DNA from: Gemmatimonadota bacterium
GTDB lineage: Bacteria; Gemmatimonadota; Gemmatimonadetes; Gemmatimonadales; Gemmatimonadaceae
DNA: 53,164 bases
Assembly (NCBI GenBank): GCA_023249375.1
Contig: JAHFCT010000023.1
Span: forward strand, 1-53,164
Direction of reading: 5' to 3'
Shown: positions 7,208 through 15,819 of the stretch, in pieces
Position numbering within the stretch: the stretch's first letter is position 1
How the letters are laid out: every line of letters begins with the position of its first letter
The notes under the pieces: model-generated
What the model was told of the DNA's origin: nothing
Databases searched by the model: none
Seen by the model: the letters and a program-made list of their open reading frames with translations, nothing else
Position numbers and translations under genes: made by a program

Positions 7208-8021
7208 TCTCCTGCTGCCGAGCGTGGCGACGATTCTCACGCAGCGCGACGAGACGCCTGACGTCCGCACGTACGCTCTTCGCTTCCGCGATCCTGACGA
7301 ACGGGCGGGCTTCGCGTTCACGCCAGGGCAGTTTCTGGAACTCTCGGTCTTTGGATTCGGCGAGGCGCCGTTCTGCCTGGCGTCGAGTCCGACGCGCGGC
7401 CCCGATGTGGAAGTCACGGTGCGGCGGTGCGGCCGGTTAACCGACGCGCTGCACACGCTCGGGCCCGGTGATGAAGTGGGCCTGCGGGGGCCGTGCGGCA
7501 ACGGATTTGACGTGGACGCGGCGCGGGGCAAGGACCTCGTTTTCGTCGCCGGCGGCATTGGGCTGCCGCCGCTTCGCAGCCTGATATGGAACGTGTTCGA
7601 CCGCCGCCGCGAGTTTGGCCGTGTGACCATTCTGTACGGTGCGCGCACGCCGTCCGACCTCGTGTACAAGGACGAACTCCGCGATTGGGAGCGGCAGGCT
7701 GATGTCACGGTGCGCGTGACGGTGGACCGCACCGGGCCGGGCTGGGACGGAACGGTCGGGATGGTGCCGGTGCTGTTCGACCACGTCGAACTGAATGCGG
7801 CGACGAGCCTGGCGTATGTCTGCGGTCCGCCGATCATGATCAAGTTCGTCGTGCAAGACCTGCTCAAGCGCGGGTTCGCGGCGGAGCACGTGATCTCCAC
7901 GCTGGAGCGGATGATGCAGTGCGGCGTGGGCAAGTGCAATCACTGCTGCGTGGGGCATCGATACCTGTGCCGCGACGGGCCGGTGTTCAACGTGCGCGAG
8001 ATCACGGAGATGTGGGAGTGA
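7200..8021 (+). CDS. hydG: HydG-like FAD/NAD(P)-binding oxidoreductase subunit
   Basis: The 273-aa protein has a ferredoxin-NADP reductase fold: an FAD domain (FTPGQFLELSVFGFG, PFCLASSP), a nucleotide domain (VFVAGGIGLPPLRSL, VCGPPIMIKF), and a C-terminal [2Fe-2S] site with four cysteines (QCGVGKCNHCCVGHRYLC then DGPVF). This is the layout of the gamma subunit of sulfhydrogenase and of AsrB. It would exchange electrons with NAD(H) or NADP(H) and hand them to the HydB-like protein encoded before it. Its presence in a group 4 hydrogenase operon suggests NAD(P)H as a second electron donor or acceptor. The next gene starts within its stop codon. Confidence 0.9.
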   Translation: MPNLLLPSVATILTQRDETPDVRTYALRFRDPDERAGFAFTPGQFLELSVFGFGEAPFCLASSPTRGPDVEVTVRRCGRLTDALHTLGPGDEVGLRGPCGNGFDVDAARGKDLVFVAGGIGLPPLRSLIWNVFDRRREFGRVTILYGARTPSDLVYKDELRDWERQADVTVRVTVDRTGPGWDGTVGMVPVLFDHVELNAATSLAYVCGPPIMIKFVVQDLLKRGFAAEHVISTLERMMQCGVGKCNHCCVGHRYLCRDGPVFNVREITEMWE

Positions 8022-8500
8022 ACCTCGCCTCGCGTCTTCGCGGCCGCGTCACCGTGGTCGGCATCGGCAATCCGCTGCGCGGAGACGACGGCGTGGGCTG
8101 CCGTATCGTGGAAGCGCTGGCGAACGATTGCTGCAGCGGCGCGCTTCGTCGCGAGGCGGGCCTGACGGTGGTCAACGCCGAAGACGTGCCGGAGAACTAT
8201 CTCGGTCCAGTTGTCGACTCGCGGCCGGATGTCGTGCTGCTGGTGGACGCGGTGGACCTTGGAACGTCGCCGGGCGCGTCGGTGATTCTCGAGTCGGCGG
8301 CGCTGAGCGGTGAATCGCCGTACACGCATCGCACGTCACTGCGGGTGACGGCGTCGCTGTTGGAGCGCATGACGGGCGCCGAGGTGCTGCTGCTCGCGGT
8401 GCAGCCGGGCACGCTCGAGTGGGGGTTCCCGCTGAGCGATGCGGTGGCGACCTCAGCGGACAGCCTGACGGACTTGCTGCGGGAGGCACTCGCATGCTGA
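8018..8500 (+). CDS. hycI: Hydrogenase maturation protease, HycI type
   Basis: The 160-aa protein opens with VTVVGIGNPLRGDDGVG, the M52 peptidase signature with the nickel-sensing Asp, and includes DVVLLVDAVDLG, the second Asp site. These endopeptidases check that nickel is inserted in the hydrogenase large subunit and then cut off its C-terminal tail. The large subunit encoded later in this operon has such a tail: 38 residues after Arg530. The start is GTG 8018, sharing bases with the upstream TGA; a longer in-frame ORF from 7919 would overlap the HydG-like gene by over 100 bases. Confidence 0.92.
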   Translation: MNLASRLRGRVTVVGIGNPLRGDDGVGCRIVEALANDCCSGALRREAGLTVVNAEDVPENYLGPVVDSRPDVVLLVDAVDLGTSPGASVILESAALSGESPYTHRTSLRVTASLLERMTGAEVLLLAVQPGTLEWGFPLSDAVATSADSLTDLLREALAC

Positions 8501-9960
8501 CGCTGGCGCTCGCGCTGGTACTGGTGATTCCGGTGGCCGGCGCCGTGATGGCGGGCGTGGCGCGCGTGGGTGAAGCCCGCGGTGTGGCGTTGCGCGCGGC
8601 ACTTGTCACCGCGCTCCTCGCCATTGGCGTGTCGTGGGTGGCGTATCCGGCGGGCTATCGCGTGATGCTCGCGGGATTGCCGTGGCTGGAGCACGGATCG
8701 AGCGCCGGCCTATTTGGGCTGCTGCTCGATCCGCTCGCCACCATCCTGCTGCTGGTGGCGACGGTGATCGGATTTCTCACCGTGCTGTATTCGGGTGGAT
8801 ACCTGCAGAAGGAGAATCAGGAGCACAGCGTCGGTGCCGAGCATCATGGCCGGTTCTATTTCTGGCTGCTCGCGTTTCTGGCGAGCATGGTCGGCGTGGC
8901 GACCGCGCCAAACTTCCTGCAGCTGTTCGTCTTCTGGGAGCTGACGACGGTCTGCTCGTGGTCGCTGATCTCGTTCTACCGCAGCCCGTCGAGCCTGCGC
9001 GCCGGATTCAAGGCAATCCTGATGACGCACGCCGGCGGCCTGTTCTTCATGGCCGCGCTGCTCGTGATGTTCGTGAAGACGGGATCCTTCGACTTTGATG
9101 CGCCGGCGCGGCTCGATGGCAACGTGCGCGGCGCGGTGTACGCGTTCCTGATGATTGCGGCGTGGGGCAAGGCCGCGCAGGTGCCGTTGAACACGTGGCT
9201 TCCCGACGCGATGGAGGCGCCGACGCCCATCAGCGCGTACCTGCACGCGGCGGCGATGGTGAAGGCCGGCGTGTACCTGATGGCGCGCGCGGTGAGCAGC
9301 GGCTGGGCAATGCCGGAGGGCGTCGGCCTCGTGATGGCCATCATGGCGCTGGTCACCATCCTGATTGCGCTCTCGTTCTACTTCGTGCAGGACGACCTCA
9401 AACGGCTTCTCGCGTACTCGACGATCGCGCATCTGGGCTATGTGCTGCTTGGCGTCGCCATTGGCGCGCTCGGCTCGCCAATCGCCTTGCAGGGCGGTGC
9501 ACTGCACATCATCTGCCACGCGTTCGGCAAGGCGACGCTGTTCCTGTGCGTCGGCGCGGTCGCATGGAAGACGGGTTCGCGCAGTATCGCGGGGCTGCGC
9601 GGCATCGCGCGCATCATGCCGCTCACGGCGACGGCGTATTTCGTGGGGGTGCTGGCGGTCACGGGCATCCCCCCGTTTGCCTGCTTCTGGAGCAAGTTCA
9701 TGATCCTCGCCGGCGCCATGCAACTCGCGTCGCCGCTCGGTCCCGTGATCATGGCGGTGGTGCTCATCGAGAGCCTGGTGGCGTTCGGCTGGATGCTCCG
9801 GGTGGGACAGAAGGTCTTCCTCGGGCCGTGGACGCCGCCCGCGGATCGGCCCCTCCATCCGCTGCCTGTCTCGATGCAGATCGCGCTGGTGGCTCTGATC
9901 GCCGGGTGCCTGGTGGCGCCGGTCGTGGGCATCCCCCTCGTTCATCGGATTGTCCCATGA
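8494..9960 (+). CDS. Antiporter-like membrane subunit, NuoL/HyfD type (proton channel 1)
   Basis: The 488-aa, very hydrophobic protein has about 14 membrane helices and the proton_antipo_M pattern. It carries FVFWELTTVCSW (conserved Glu of TM5), GKAAQVPLNTWLPDAMEAPTP with the pumping Lys, and HAAAMVKAGVYLMAR. The helix end VQDDLKRLLAYST is typical of the family. In complex I and Hyf hydrogenases such subunits carry protons across the membrane when electrons flow. Start ATG 8494 overlaps the protease stop by seven bases. It is the first of three antiporter-like subunits in this operon. Confidence 0.92.
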   Translation: MLTLALALVLVIPVAGAVMAGVARVGEARGVALRAALVTALLAIGVSWVAYPAGYRVMLAGLPWLEHGSSAGLFGLLLDPLATILLLVATVIGFLTVLYSGGYLQKENQEHSVGAEHHGRFYFWLLAFLASMVGVATAPNFLQLFVFWELTTVCSWSLISFYRSPSSLRAGFKAILMTHAGGLFFMAALLVMFVKTGSFDFDAPARLDGNVRGAVYAFLMIAAWGKAAQVPLNTWLPDAMEAPTPISAYLHAAAMVKAGVYLMARAVSSGWAMPEGVGLVMAIMALVTILIALSFYFVQDDLKRLLAYSTIAHLGYVLLGVAIGALGSPIALQGGALHIICHAFGKATLFLCVGAVAWKTGSRSIAGLRGIARIMPLTATAYFVGVLAVTGIPPFACFWSKFMILAGAMQLASPLGPVIMAVVLIESLVAFGWMLRVGQKVFLGPWTPPADRPLHPLPVSMQIALVALIAGCLVAPVVGIPLVHRIVP

Positions 9961-11981
9961 TCACGTTTCGCCTTCTTGAAGTGGCGGCGGCGTTTCTCGT
10001 GCTTGGCGCGGCCACCGCGTTCTTCACGCGGCGCCGGCGAAAGGTCTGCGGTTGGGTGAGTGTGGCGGCGATGGGTGGTGCGGCAGTGTTGATGATCGCC
10101 GTGGCGGTGCGCGCCTTCGCCGGCGCGGCGGACGCCGAAGTCTCGGTGTTGCCCATCGCGAGCCTGAGGTCGGCGCTGAGCGTGCGCGTCGATGCGCTGA
10201 GCGCGCTGTTCCTCTGCGTGTCGGGGCCGGTGGCGTGGATGACCACTCTGTACTCGGTGGAGTACATGTCGCGGTACACCAAGGACAGCGTCGCCAAGTA
10301 CTTCCCGGTGCTGCTGCTCCTGTTCTTCTCGATTGCGGGAACCGTCGTGACGACGGACCTCTTCTGGTTCCTCGTCTTCTGGGAAGTGATGACGCTCACG
10401 TCGTTCTTCCTCGTGATCTACGAACGGGAGAATCGCGAGTCGCATCGCGCGGGACTGAAGTACTTCATCTGGAATCAGGGGGCGGCGCTCGGCATGGTGG
10501 CGGCGGCGCTGGTGCTGTGGCGTCACGCCGGCTCGTTTGGATTTGCTGCAATTCGTGACGCGCTCGGCGCGCTGCAGGTGAGCAATCCGCTCCTCGCGCA
10601 CACGGTGCTGTTCCTCTTCTTCGCCGGCTTTGCCACCAAAGCGGGGCTGCTGCCGTTCTGGAACTGGCTGCCCGACGCCTACGCGGCCGCGCCGAGCAGC
10701 GCGACGGCGGCGTTTGGCGGCACGATGTCGAAGCTCGGCGTCTACGGGCTGTTGCGCGTGTTCCTGCATCTGCTGCCGCTTGGCTCGTTCACCACGTCGT
10801 GGGGCGTGGTCATCGCGTGCGTGGGCCTGGCGAGTCTCTTCATCGGCACGCTAGCTGCACTGCAGCAGGACGACACGAAGCGGCTGATGTCGTATCACGC
10901 CATCGGGCAAGTGGGGTACATGTTCCTCGGCATCGGCGCGGGACTCGCGCTGCTGCGCACCAATCCGCTGCTCGGCACGATGGGACTCGTCGCGGGCCTG
11001 TTTCACATGGTGAACAACTGCTTCTACAAATCGTGCCTCTTTCTGGGGGCAGGGGCAGTGGAGTTCCGGACGGGCGGGCGCAGCCTCGCGGCGATGTCGG
11101 GCGGACTGGGCGGCGTGATGTCGGCGACGATGGCGTGCTCGCTGATTGCGTCACTCGCGATTGCGGGCGTGCCGCCGCTGAACGGATTCGCCAGCAAGTG
11201 GCTGATGTATGTCACCGGGATTCTCGGCGGCGAGGTGTCGTTCCTGCTTCCGGTGGCCGCACTGGTGGCGATGTTCATCTCGCTCGTGACGCTGGCGTCG
11301 TTCCTGAAGTATCTCGGCGGGGCGTTCCTCGGCGCGGCCACCGAGGTCAAGGGCATTCGCGAAGTGCCCATGACGATGCTCGCCCCGCAGGTGGTGCTCG
11401 CGACACTGTGCATCGCGGCGGGGCTGCTGCCGATTGTTCCGCTGCGACTCGTCCATCAGGCCGTGGTCGGCCTTCCCTCCGCGGCGGGGCTGCCGGCGTT
11501 GAGTGCACTCGTCGGGCCGGGCCCGAACCTCGCCCTCGTGAAGGACGGCGTCGTACTCGCGACGTGGGCACCCATGCCCGTGGCCCTCGTGCTGTTGGTG
11601 CTCGGTGCGGCCGCGTTCTTCGGACTGCAGCGTGCGGGCGGTGCTGCCACGCGCACGGTGCCGGTGTGGGCGGGCGGCGAGGAAGAAGAGCCGGCGCTGA
11701 TGAGATATCGCGCCGACAGCTTGTATCGGCCGTTCAAGGATGCGTTCCACGGCATGTATCCCCACGTGCCGCCGCTGCAGCTTTCCGTTCCGGTCTTCGT
11801 GCGACGCACGCTGGATCTCGACCGCTGGCTCTTTCGGCCGATTGCACGAGGCACCGCCGACGCGGCGCGCGGCGTGAGCCGCACGCATGTCGGCATTCCA
11901 CAGGTCTATCTGCTCTGGATCATCGTCGGCGCCGTCGCGGTGATCATGACGATTCTGCTGGTGTCCGGAGGCGCTCCATGA
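9957..11981 (+). CDS. hyfB: Antiporter-like membrane subunit, HyfB/HycC type (proton channel 2)
   Basis: The 674-aa protein is the longest membrane subunit. It shows FWEVMTLTSFFLV (conserved Glu), GFATKAGLLPFWNWLPDAY, SKLGVYGLLRVF and QQDDTKRLMSYHAIGQ. After the antiporter core it has a long C-terminal extension with a soluble segment (VPVWAGGEEEEPALMRYR) and a final helix, as in HyfB and HycC, where the tail anchors the subunit along the membrane arm. ATGA overlap joins it to the gene before (start 9957, stop 9960) and to the gene after. Confidence 0.92.
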   Translation: MITFRLLEVAAAFLVLGAATAFFTRRRRKVCGWVSVAAMGGAAVLMIAVAVRAFAGAADAEVSVLPIASLRSALSVRVDALSALFLCVSGPVAWMTTLYSVEYMSRYTKDSVAKYFPVLLLLFFSIAGTVVTTDLFWFLVFWEVMTLTSFFLVIYERENRESHRAGLKYFIWNQGAALGMVAAALVLWRHAGSFGFAAIRDALGALQVSNPLLAHTVLFLFFAGFATKAGLLPFWNWLPDAYAAAPSSATAAFGGTMSKLGVYGLLRVFLHLLPLGSFTTSWGVVIACVGLASLFIGTLAALQQDDTKRLMSYHAIGQVGYMFLGIGAGLALLRTNPLLGTMGLVAGLFHMVNNCFYKSCLFLGAGAVEFRTGGRSLAAMSGGLGGVMSATMACSLIASLAIAGVPPLNGFASKWLMYVTGILGGEVSFLLPVAALVAMFISLVTLASFLKYLGGAFLGAATEVKGIREVPMTMLAPQVVLATLCIAAGLLPIVPLRLVHQAVVGLPSAAGLPALSALVGPGPNLALVKDGVVLATWAPMPVALVLLVLGAAAFFGLQRAGGAATRTVPVWAGGEEEEPALMRYRADSLYRPFKDAFHGMYPHVPPLQLSVPVFVRRTLDLDRWLFRPIARGTADAARGVSRTHVGIPQVYLLWIIVGAVAVIMTILLVSGGAP

Positions 11982-13684
11982 TCGCCACAGCGGCCGCCGA
12001 AACGGCCACCCTGCTGCGTAGCCGGCTCGGCGCCGGCGTGCTCGGTGCGCGCGAGATGGATCCCGATCTCCTGTGGGCGTCGGTGGACCGCTCTTGCGTG
12101 CGCGAAGCGACGACGGTGATGAAGGAGATCGGGAGCCGCTATCTCGTCACGGTCGGCATTGACGAGCGGCCGCTGGGCGGCGGCTACGGCATCGTGCACC
12201 TGTTCTCGCTGGACGCGGAGCATCTGTTCATCGCGGTGGACTGTCCGGTGTCGGCGGGCGATCCGCGCATTGATTCCATCACGCCGCTGATTCCCGGCGC
12301 GTCGTGGGCCGAGCGGGAGTTCCGCGACATGATCGGCGTGGAGCCCGAAGGACATCCCGATCCGAAGCGCCTGGTGTTGCCGGACGACTGGCCCGAGGGC
12401 GTGCACCCGCTGCGCCGCGACGTGGCGTACAACTATCGTCCGCCCTCCGTGGAGGGATTTGCGCCTGAGCTCGTGAAGCCGCCGCGGGGAAGCAGCGTGC
12501 TGCCCGTCGGGCCGTTCTTCCCGGTCTTGGAAGAGCCGGCGCGGTTCCGGCTCTTCGTCGAAGGGGAGACGGTCGTGGGGTGCGACTATCGCGGCTTCTA
12601 CAACCACCGCGGCATCGAGAAGCTCGGCGACAGCGTGCTGACGTGGGATCGCATCCCATTTCTCGCGGAGCGCATCTGCGGCATCTGCGGATTCATTCAC
12701 TCGACGTGCTACTGCCAGGCGGTGGAGAAGGCGGCGGACATCGAGGTGCCGCGCCGTGCGGCGTACATCCGCACGGTGATGCTGGAACTCGAGCGCATTC
12801 ACTCGCACTTGCTGTGGCTAGGCATTGCCGGCCACATCCTGGGCTTCGATACGGTGCTGATGCAGACGTGGCGCATCCGCGAACCGGTGATGTGGCTCAC
12901 GGAGGAGATCAGCGGCAACCGGAAAACCTACGGCATGAATCTGGTGGGCGGCGTGCGCCGCGACATCACCGACGCGCAGCTGCCGCGCATTCTCGACGTG
13001 CTGAAGACGGTGGAGAAGGAGGCGCTCGCGGTGCGCAAGGCGATTGCGGACGACAGCACGCTCCACGCGCGCACGGTGGGCGTGGGGCCGCTGAGCACCT
13101 GGTGGGCAAAGGAAATCTGCGCGGTGGGCCCGCCGGCCCGCGCCTCGAACGTGCTGATTGACGCACGGATTGATCATCCGTACGCGGCCTACGATGACTT
13201 GAAGCCGAGGTTGTGTTCGTCGGACGGCTGCGACGTGTGGGCGCGCGTCATCGTGCGCCTTGACGAACTCGAGGACAGCATCCGGCTGGTGCGCGAGGCG
13301 CTGGCGAATCTCCCGGCGGGCGCCGTGCGCGCCGAGTTCGACGAAATTCCCGGTGGTCGCGTAGGCGTGTCGGCGGTCGAAGCGCCGCGCGGGGAGGCCA
13401 TCCACTTCGTGATGACGGGCGGCGAGAACCGGCCATATCGGTGGCGCGTGCGCGCGCCGACGTTCCCGAATCTTCAGGCCGTGCCGGCGATGATCCGAGG
13501 GCAGAGCATCGCCGACGTGCCGATCAGCATCGGCAGCCTTGACCCGTGCTTCTCGTGCACGGAGCGCATGGAGACGGTCAGCGTCGCGGATGGCAGTCGG
13601 CGCATCTACACGCTGCAGGAACTGCAGGCCTTGGCGCAGTCAGCGCGCGCGCGCCGTGGCAACGGCGACGGAGGAGCACCATGA
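11978..13684 (+). CDS. hyfG: Group 4 [NiFe]-hydrogenase large subunit with NuoC-like N-terminus
   Basis: The 568-aa protein is a NuoC/NuoD fusion like HycE and HyfG. Residues about 1-150 are NuoC-like (EREFRDMIGVEPEGHPD); the rest is the catalytic large subunit. The nickel-binding motifs are intact: Cys234 and Cys237 in RICGICGFIH (L1) and Cys524 and Cys527 in DPCFSCTER (L2). Complex I NuoD lacks these cysteines, so this is a hydrogenase. The Arg at the end of L2 (instead of His) is typical of group 4. The 38 residues after Arg530 fit a tail removed by a HycI-type protease, which is encoded in the operon. It would interconvert protons and H2 at the cytoplasmic side of the membrane. Confidence 0.95.
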   Translation: MIATAAAETATLLRSRLGAGVLGAREMDPDLLWASVDRSCVREATTVMKEIGSRYLVTVGIDERPLGGGYGIVHLFSLDAEHLFIAVDCPVSAGDPRIDSITPLIPGASWAEREFRDMIGVEPEGHPDPKRLVLPDDWPEGVHPLRRDVAYNYRPPSVEGFAPELVKPPRGSSVLPVGPFFPVLEEPARFRLFVEGETVVGCDYRGFYNHRGIEKLGDSVLTWDRIPFLAERICGICGFIHSTCYCQAVEKAADIEVPRRAAYIRTVMLELERIHSHLLWLGIAGHILGFDTVLMQTWRIREPVMWLTEEISGNRKTYGMNLVGGVRRDITDAQLPRILDVLKTVEKEALAVRKAIADDSTLHARTVGVGPLSTWWAKEICAVGPPARASNVLIDARIDHPYAAYDDLKPRLCSSDGCDVWARVIVRLDELEDSIRLVREALANLPAGAVRAEFDEIPGGRVGVSAVEAPRGEAIHFVMTGGENRPYRWRVRAPTFPNLQAVPAMIRGQSIADVPISIGSLDPCFSCTERMETVSVADGSRRIYTLQELQALAQSARARRGNGDGGAP

Positions 13685-14598
13685 ACGCCGCATACCTGCG
13701 CACCGCCGCCATCGCGGTGCTCGATGTGGCGCTGCTGCTCGTGCTCTCGCCGCTATTCGAGGGCGTGCTGCGCAAGCTGAAAGCGGCGCTTCACTCGCGC
13801 ATCGGCCCGCCGGTCGTGCAGCCGTTCGTGGACACCCTCAAGCTGCTCGGCAAGGACGACCTTCTCACGGTGCACAGCCGAGCGTACGCCGTGACTCCGG
13901 CGCTGGCGCTGGCGTCGGTGCTCGTGCTCGGAACGATGGTGCCGATCGGCGGCGTCCCACCACTCGGATTTGCCGGTGATGTCGTCGGGATCATCTACGT
14001 GGCGGGCGTTGGCGCGGTGCTGCTGATCCTGACCGCGTTTGCGAGCGGCAGTCCATACGCGGCGGTCGGCGGATCGCGCGAGATGATGGCGCTGCTCTCG
14101 GTGGAGCCGGTCGTCGCGGTGACGCTCGTCGTCGGCGCGATGAAGGCCGGCACGCTGTCGGCGGGCGGCATCTCGGCGTGGAATGCGTCGCACGGTCCGA
14201 CCATCAGCATGACCTTGGCTGGGCTGGCGCTCTTTCTCGCCGTGCAGGCACAGGCCGGCAAGCTGCCGTTCGACATTCCGGAAGCGGATCAGGAGATCAT
14301 GGGAGGCCCGCTGGTGGAGCAGAGCGGGCCACGGCTCGCGCTCTTCCGCTGGGCGATGTGGGTGCGGCAACTCGTTTTCACACTCTTGCTTGTGGAACTG
14401 TTCTTCCCGTGGCCGCGGAGCGGGGTCTTCCTGCTCGACCTGGTGTCGGCATTGGCCAAGGCGATGCTCGTGCTGGTGCTTGTCGCGGTGGTGGATGTGG
14501 TCAACCCGCGCCTGAAGGTGGAGCAGGCGATGGGCTACTACCTGCGCGTCGCGTTCTCATCGCTGGCGGCGCTGGCCTTCGCCGTCGTCGGCATGTAG
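13681..14598 (+). CDS. hyfC: NuoH/HyfC-like membrane anchor subunit
   Basis: The 305-aa protein has about eight membrane helices. HSRIGPPVVQPFVDTLKLL is the NuoH/HycD signature near the N-terminus, and KLPFDIPEADQEIMGG is the acidic loop that links the hydrogenase module to the membrane arm. In Hyf and formate hydrogenlyase complexes this subunit holds the catalytic module and couples redox change to ion movement. It starts with an ATGA overlap with the large-subunit gene. Confidence 0.94.
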   Translation: MNAAYLRTAAIAVLDVALLLVLSPLFEGVLRKLKAALHSRIGPPVVQPFVDTLKLLGKDDLLTVHSRAYAVTPALALASVLVLGTMVPIGGVPPLGFAGDVVGIIYVAGVGAVLLILTAFASGSPYAAVGGSREMMALLSVEPVVAVTLVVGAMKAGTLSAGGISAWNASHGPTISMTLAGLALFLAVQAQAGKLPFDIPEADQEIMGGPLVEQSGPRLALFRWAMWVRQLVFTLLLVELFFPWPRSGVFLLDLVSALAKAMLVLVLVAVVDVVNPRLKVEQAMGYYLRVAFSSLAALAFAVVGM

Positions 14599-14608
14599 GA
14601 GGTGCACC

Positions 14609-15148
14609 GTGCTCCTCAGTAAACTGCGCGAGGCCTTGATCTGCGTCCAAGCGGGACGCGTGACGCTGCCGTATCCCTATGCGCCGCACGATCCGCCGCC
14701 CGGATTCCGCGGAAAGCTCGCCCTCGATGCCGATCGCTGCATCGGATGCGGCGGATGCGCGGCGGTGTGCCCGTCGGGCGTGATTCTCATCCGTGATGAC
14801 AAGCCGATGGTGCGCACGCTGCACTTCGCCCTGGCACGTTGCACGTACTGCGGGCGCTGCTCCGATGTGTGTCCCGAAGGCGCGCTGTCGCACACGCTGC
14901 AGTTCGAGACGGCGACCAACACCATCGACGACCTGGTGATGACGATCGACGTGTTCATGGGACCGTGCCAGCGCTGCGGCCGCTGCTTTCCGCCGCCCAC
15001 GGCGATGGATCAACTGCCGATTCGGGGCTTCAGGATGGACAGCGAGTGCTGCCGCGTCGGGGCCGACATGCCTGCCCCCGATGCGGCGGCGACGTGGGCC
15101 GCGGCGCACTCCGCACCGCCCGGTGGCGTGAGGACACTCACCCCGTGA
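14609..15148 (+). CDS. hyfH: NuoI/HyfH-like ferredoxin subunit with an extra cysteine cluster
   Basis: The 179-aa protein has two classic [4Fe-4S] motifs: Cys44-47-50-54 (CIGCGGCAAVCP) and Cys78-81-84-88 (CTYCGRCSDVCP). It links the electron-input proteins to the small subunit. A third group of cysteines follows: CQRCGRC at 120-126 and a CC pair near residue 145, which standard NuoI-type proteins do not need. Start GTG 14609 is preceded by AGGAGG at a good spacing. The end overlaps the next gene by four bases (GTGA). Confidence 0.92.
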   Translation: MLLSKLREALICVQAGRVTLPYPYAPHDPPPGFRGKLALDADRCIGCGGCAAVCPSGVILIRDDKPMVRTLHFALARCTYCGRCSDVCPEGALSHTLQFETATNTIDDLVMTIDVFMGPCQRCGRCFPPPTAMDQLPIRGFRMDSECCRVGADMPAPDAAATWAAAHSAPPGGVRTLTP

Positions 15149-15819
15149 TCTCCGACCTGCTTCCCGTTCCGCTCATTCGCACACTGAGCCTCACGCTGGT
15201 CATCACGTCGGTGCTGGTCGTCGAGTCGCGGCGGCTGCGCGTGGCGGCCGCCGCGTACCTGCTGCAGGCGCTGCTCATCGTGGCGCTGCTCGCCGCGTTT
15301 GCCTCGATGAATCACGCGCTGTACTGGTGGGCGGCCACCGCGCTGGTCACCAAGGCCGTGCTTATCCCGTGGTTCCTGCTGCGCTACATCCGGCGCACGG
15401 GCGGCGTGGAGGTGAAGCCGCTCGTCGGTTTCGCGCCGTCCGTGCTGGTGGCCGCGATCCTGATGGTTGCGTTTTTCCGGCTCACGCACGGACAGGCGGG
15501 GTTGCTGGTGCCGAGCGCGCTCGCGAAAGAGGAAGTCCTGCGGACGAACCTCGCGGTGGCATCCACCGTTTTCGTGCTGGGGTTGTGGGCGCTGCTCACG
15601 CGGCGCGACGCGGTGAAGGCGGTGATCGGATTGTGCCTGCTCGAGAATGGCGTGCACCTCGGTCTCGTCAGCTTCGCCCCGGGACTTCCAGAGACCGCGC
15701 TGTTCGGCGTCGCCTCCGAAGTGGTGGTCACCGTCTTCCTGCTCCTCTACGTGATTGAGGGACTGTTCAAGGAGTTCGGCACCACCGACACGTTCCAGCT
15801 GAGGACGCTGCGATGGTAA
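15145..15819 (+). CDS. hyfE: HyfE-like membrane subunit
   Basis: The 224-aa protein has about seven membrane helices and the HyfE layout, in which the C-terminal half (about 130-205; AVIGLCLLENGVHLGLVSF) resembles NuoK/MnhC. The LLENG motif supplies the conserved Glu of that fold. HyfE is present in Hyf-type but not in the smaller Hyc complexes, so it supports a Hyf-type assignment. Start GTG 15145 lies in the stop of the previous gene; the end overlaps the next start by seven bases. Confidence 0.85.
   Translation: MISDLLPVPLIRTLSLTLVITSVLVVESRRLRVAAAAYLLQALLIVALLAAFASMNHALYWWAATALVTKAVLIPWFLLRYIRRTGGVEVKPLVGFAPSVLVAAILMVAFFRLTHGQAGLLVPSALAKEEVLRTNLAVASTVFVLGLWALLTRRDAVKAVIGLCLLENGVHLGLVSFAPGLPETALFGVASEVVVTVFLLLYVIEGLFKEFGTTDTFQLRTLRW

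Noticed and set aside
6233-7939. 568-codon open frame on the minus strand
   Set aside because: It runs opposite the HydB- and HydG-like genes, which have complete cofactor motifs. The product is low-complexity and Arg/Ser-rich.
10799-11977. Extension of the hydrogenase large-subunit frame upstream to 10799
   Set aside because: It overlaps the HyfB-like gene by more than 1 kb. The large subunit begins at ATG 11978 in an ATGA overlap.
11978-13684. Complex I NuoCD instead of a hydrogenase
   Set aside because: All four nickel-binding cysteines (L1 and L2) are present and a HycI-type protease is in the operon. NuoD proteins lack these features.
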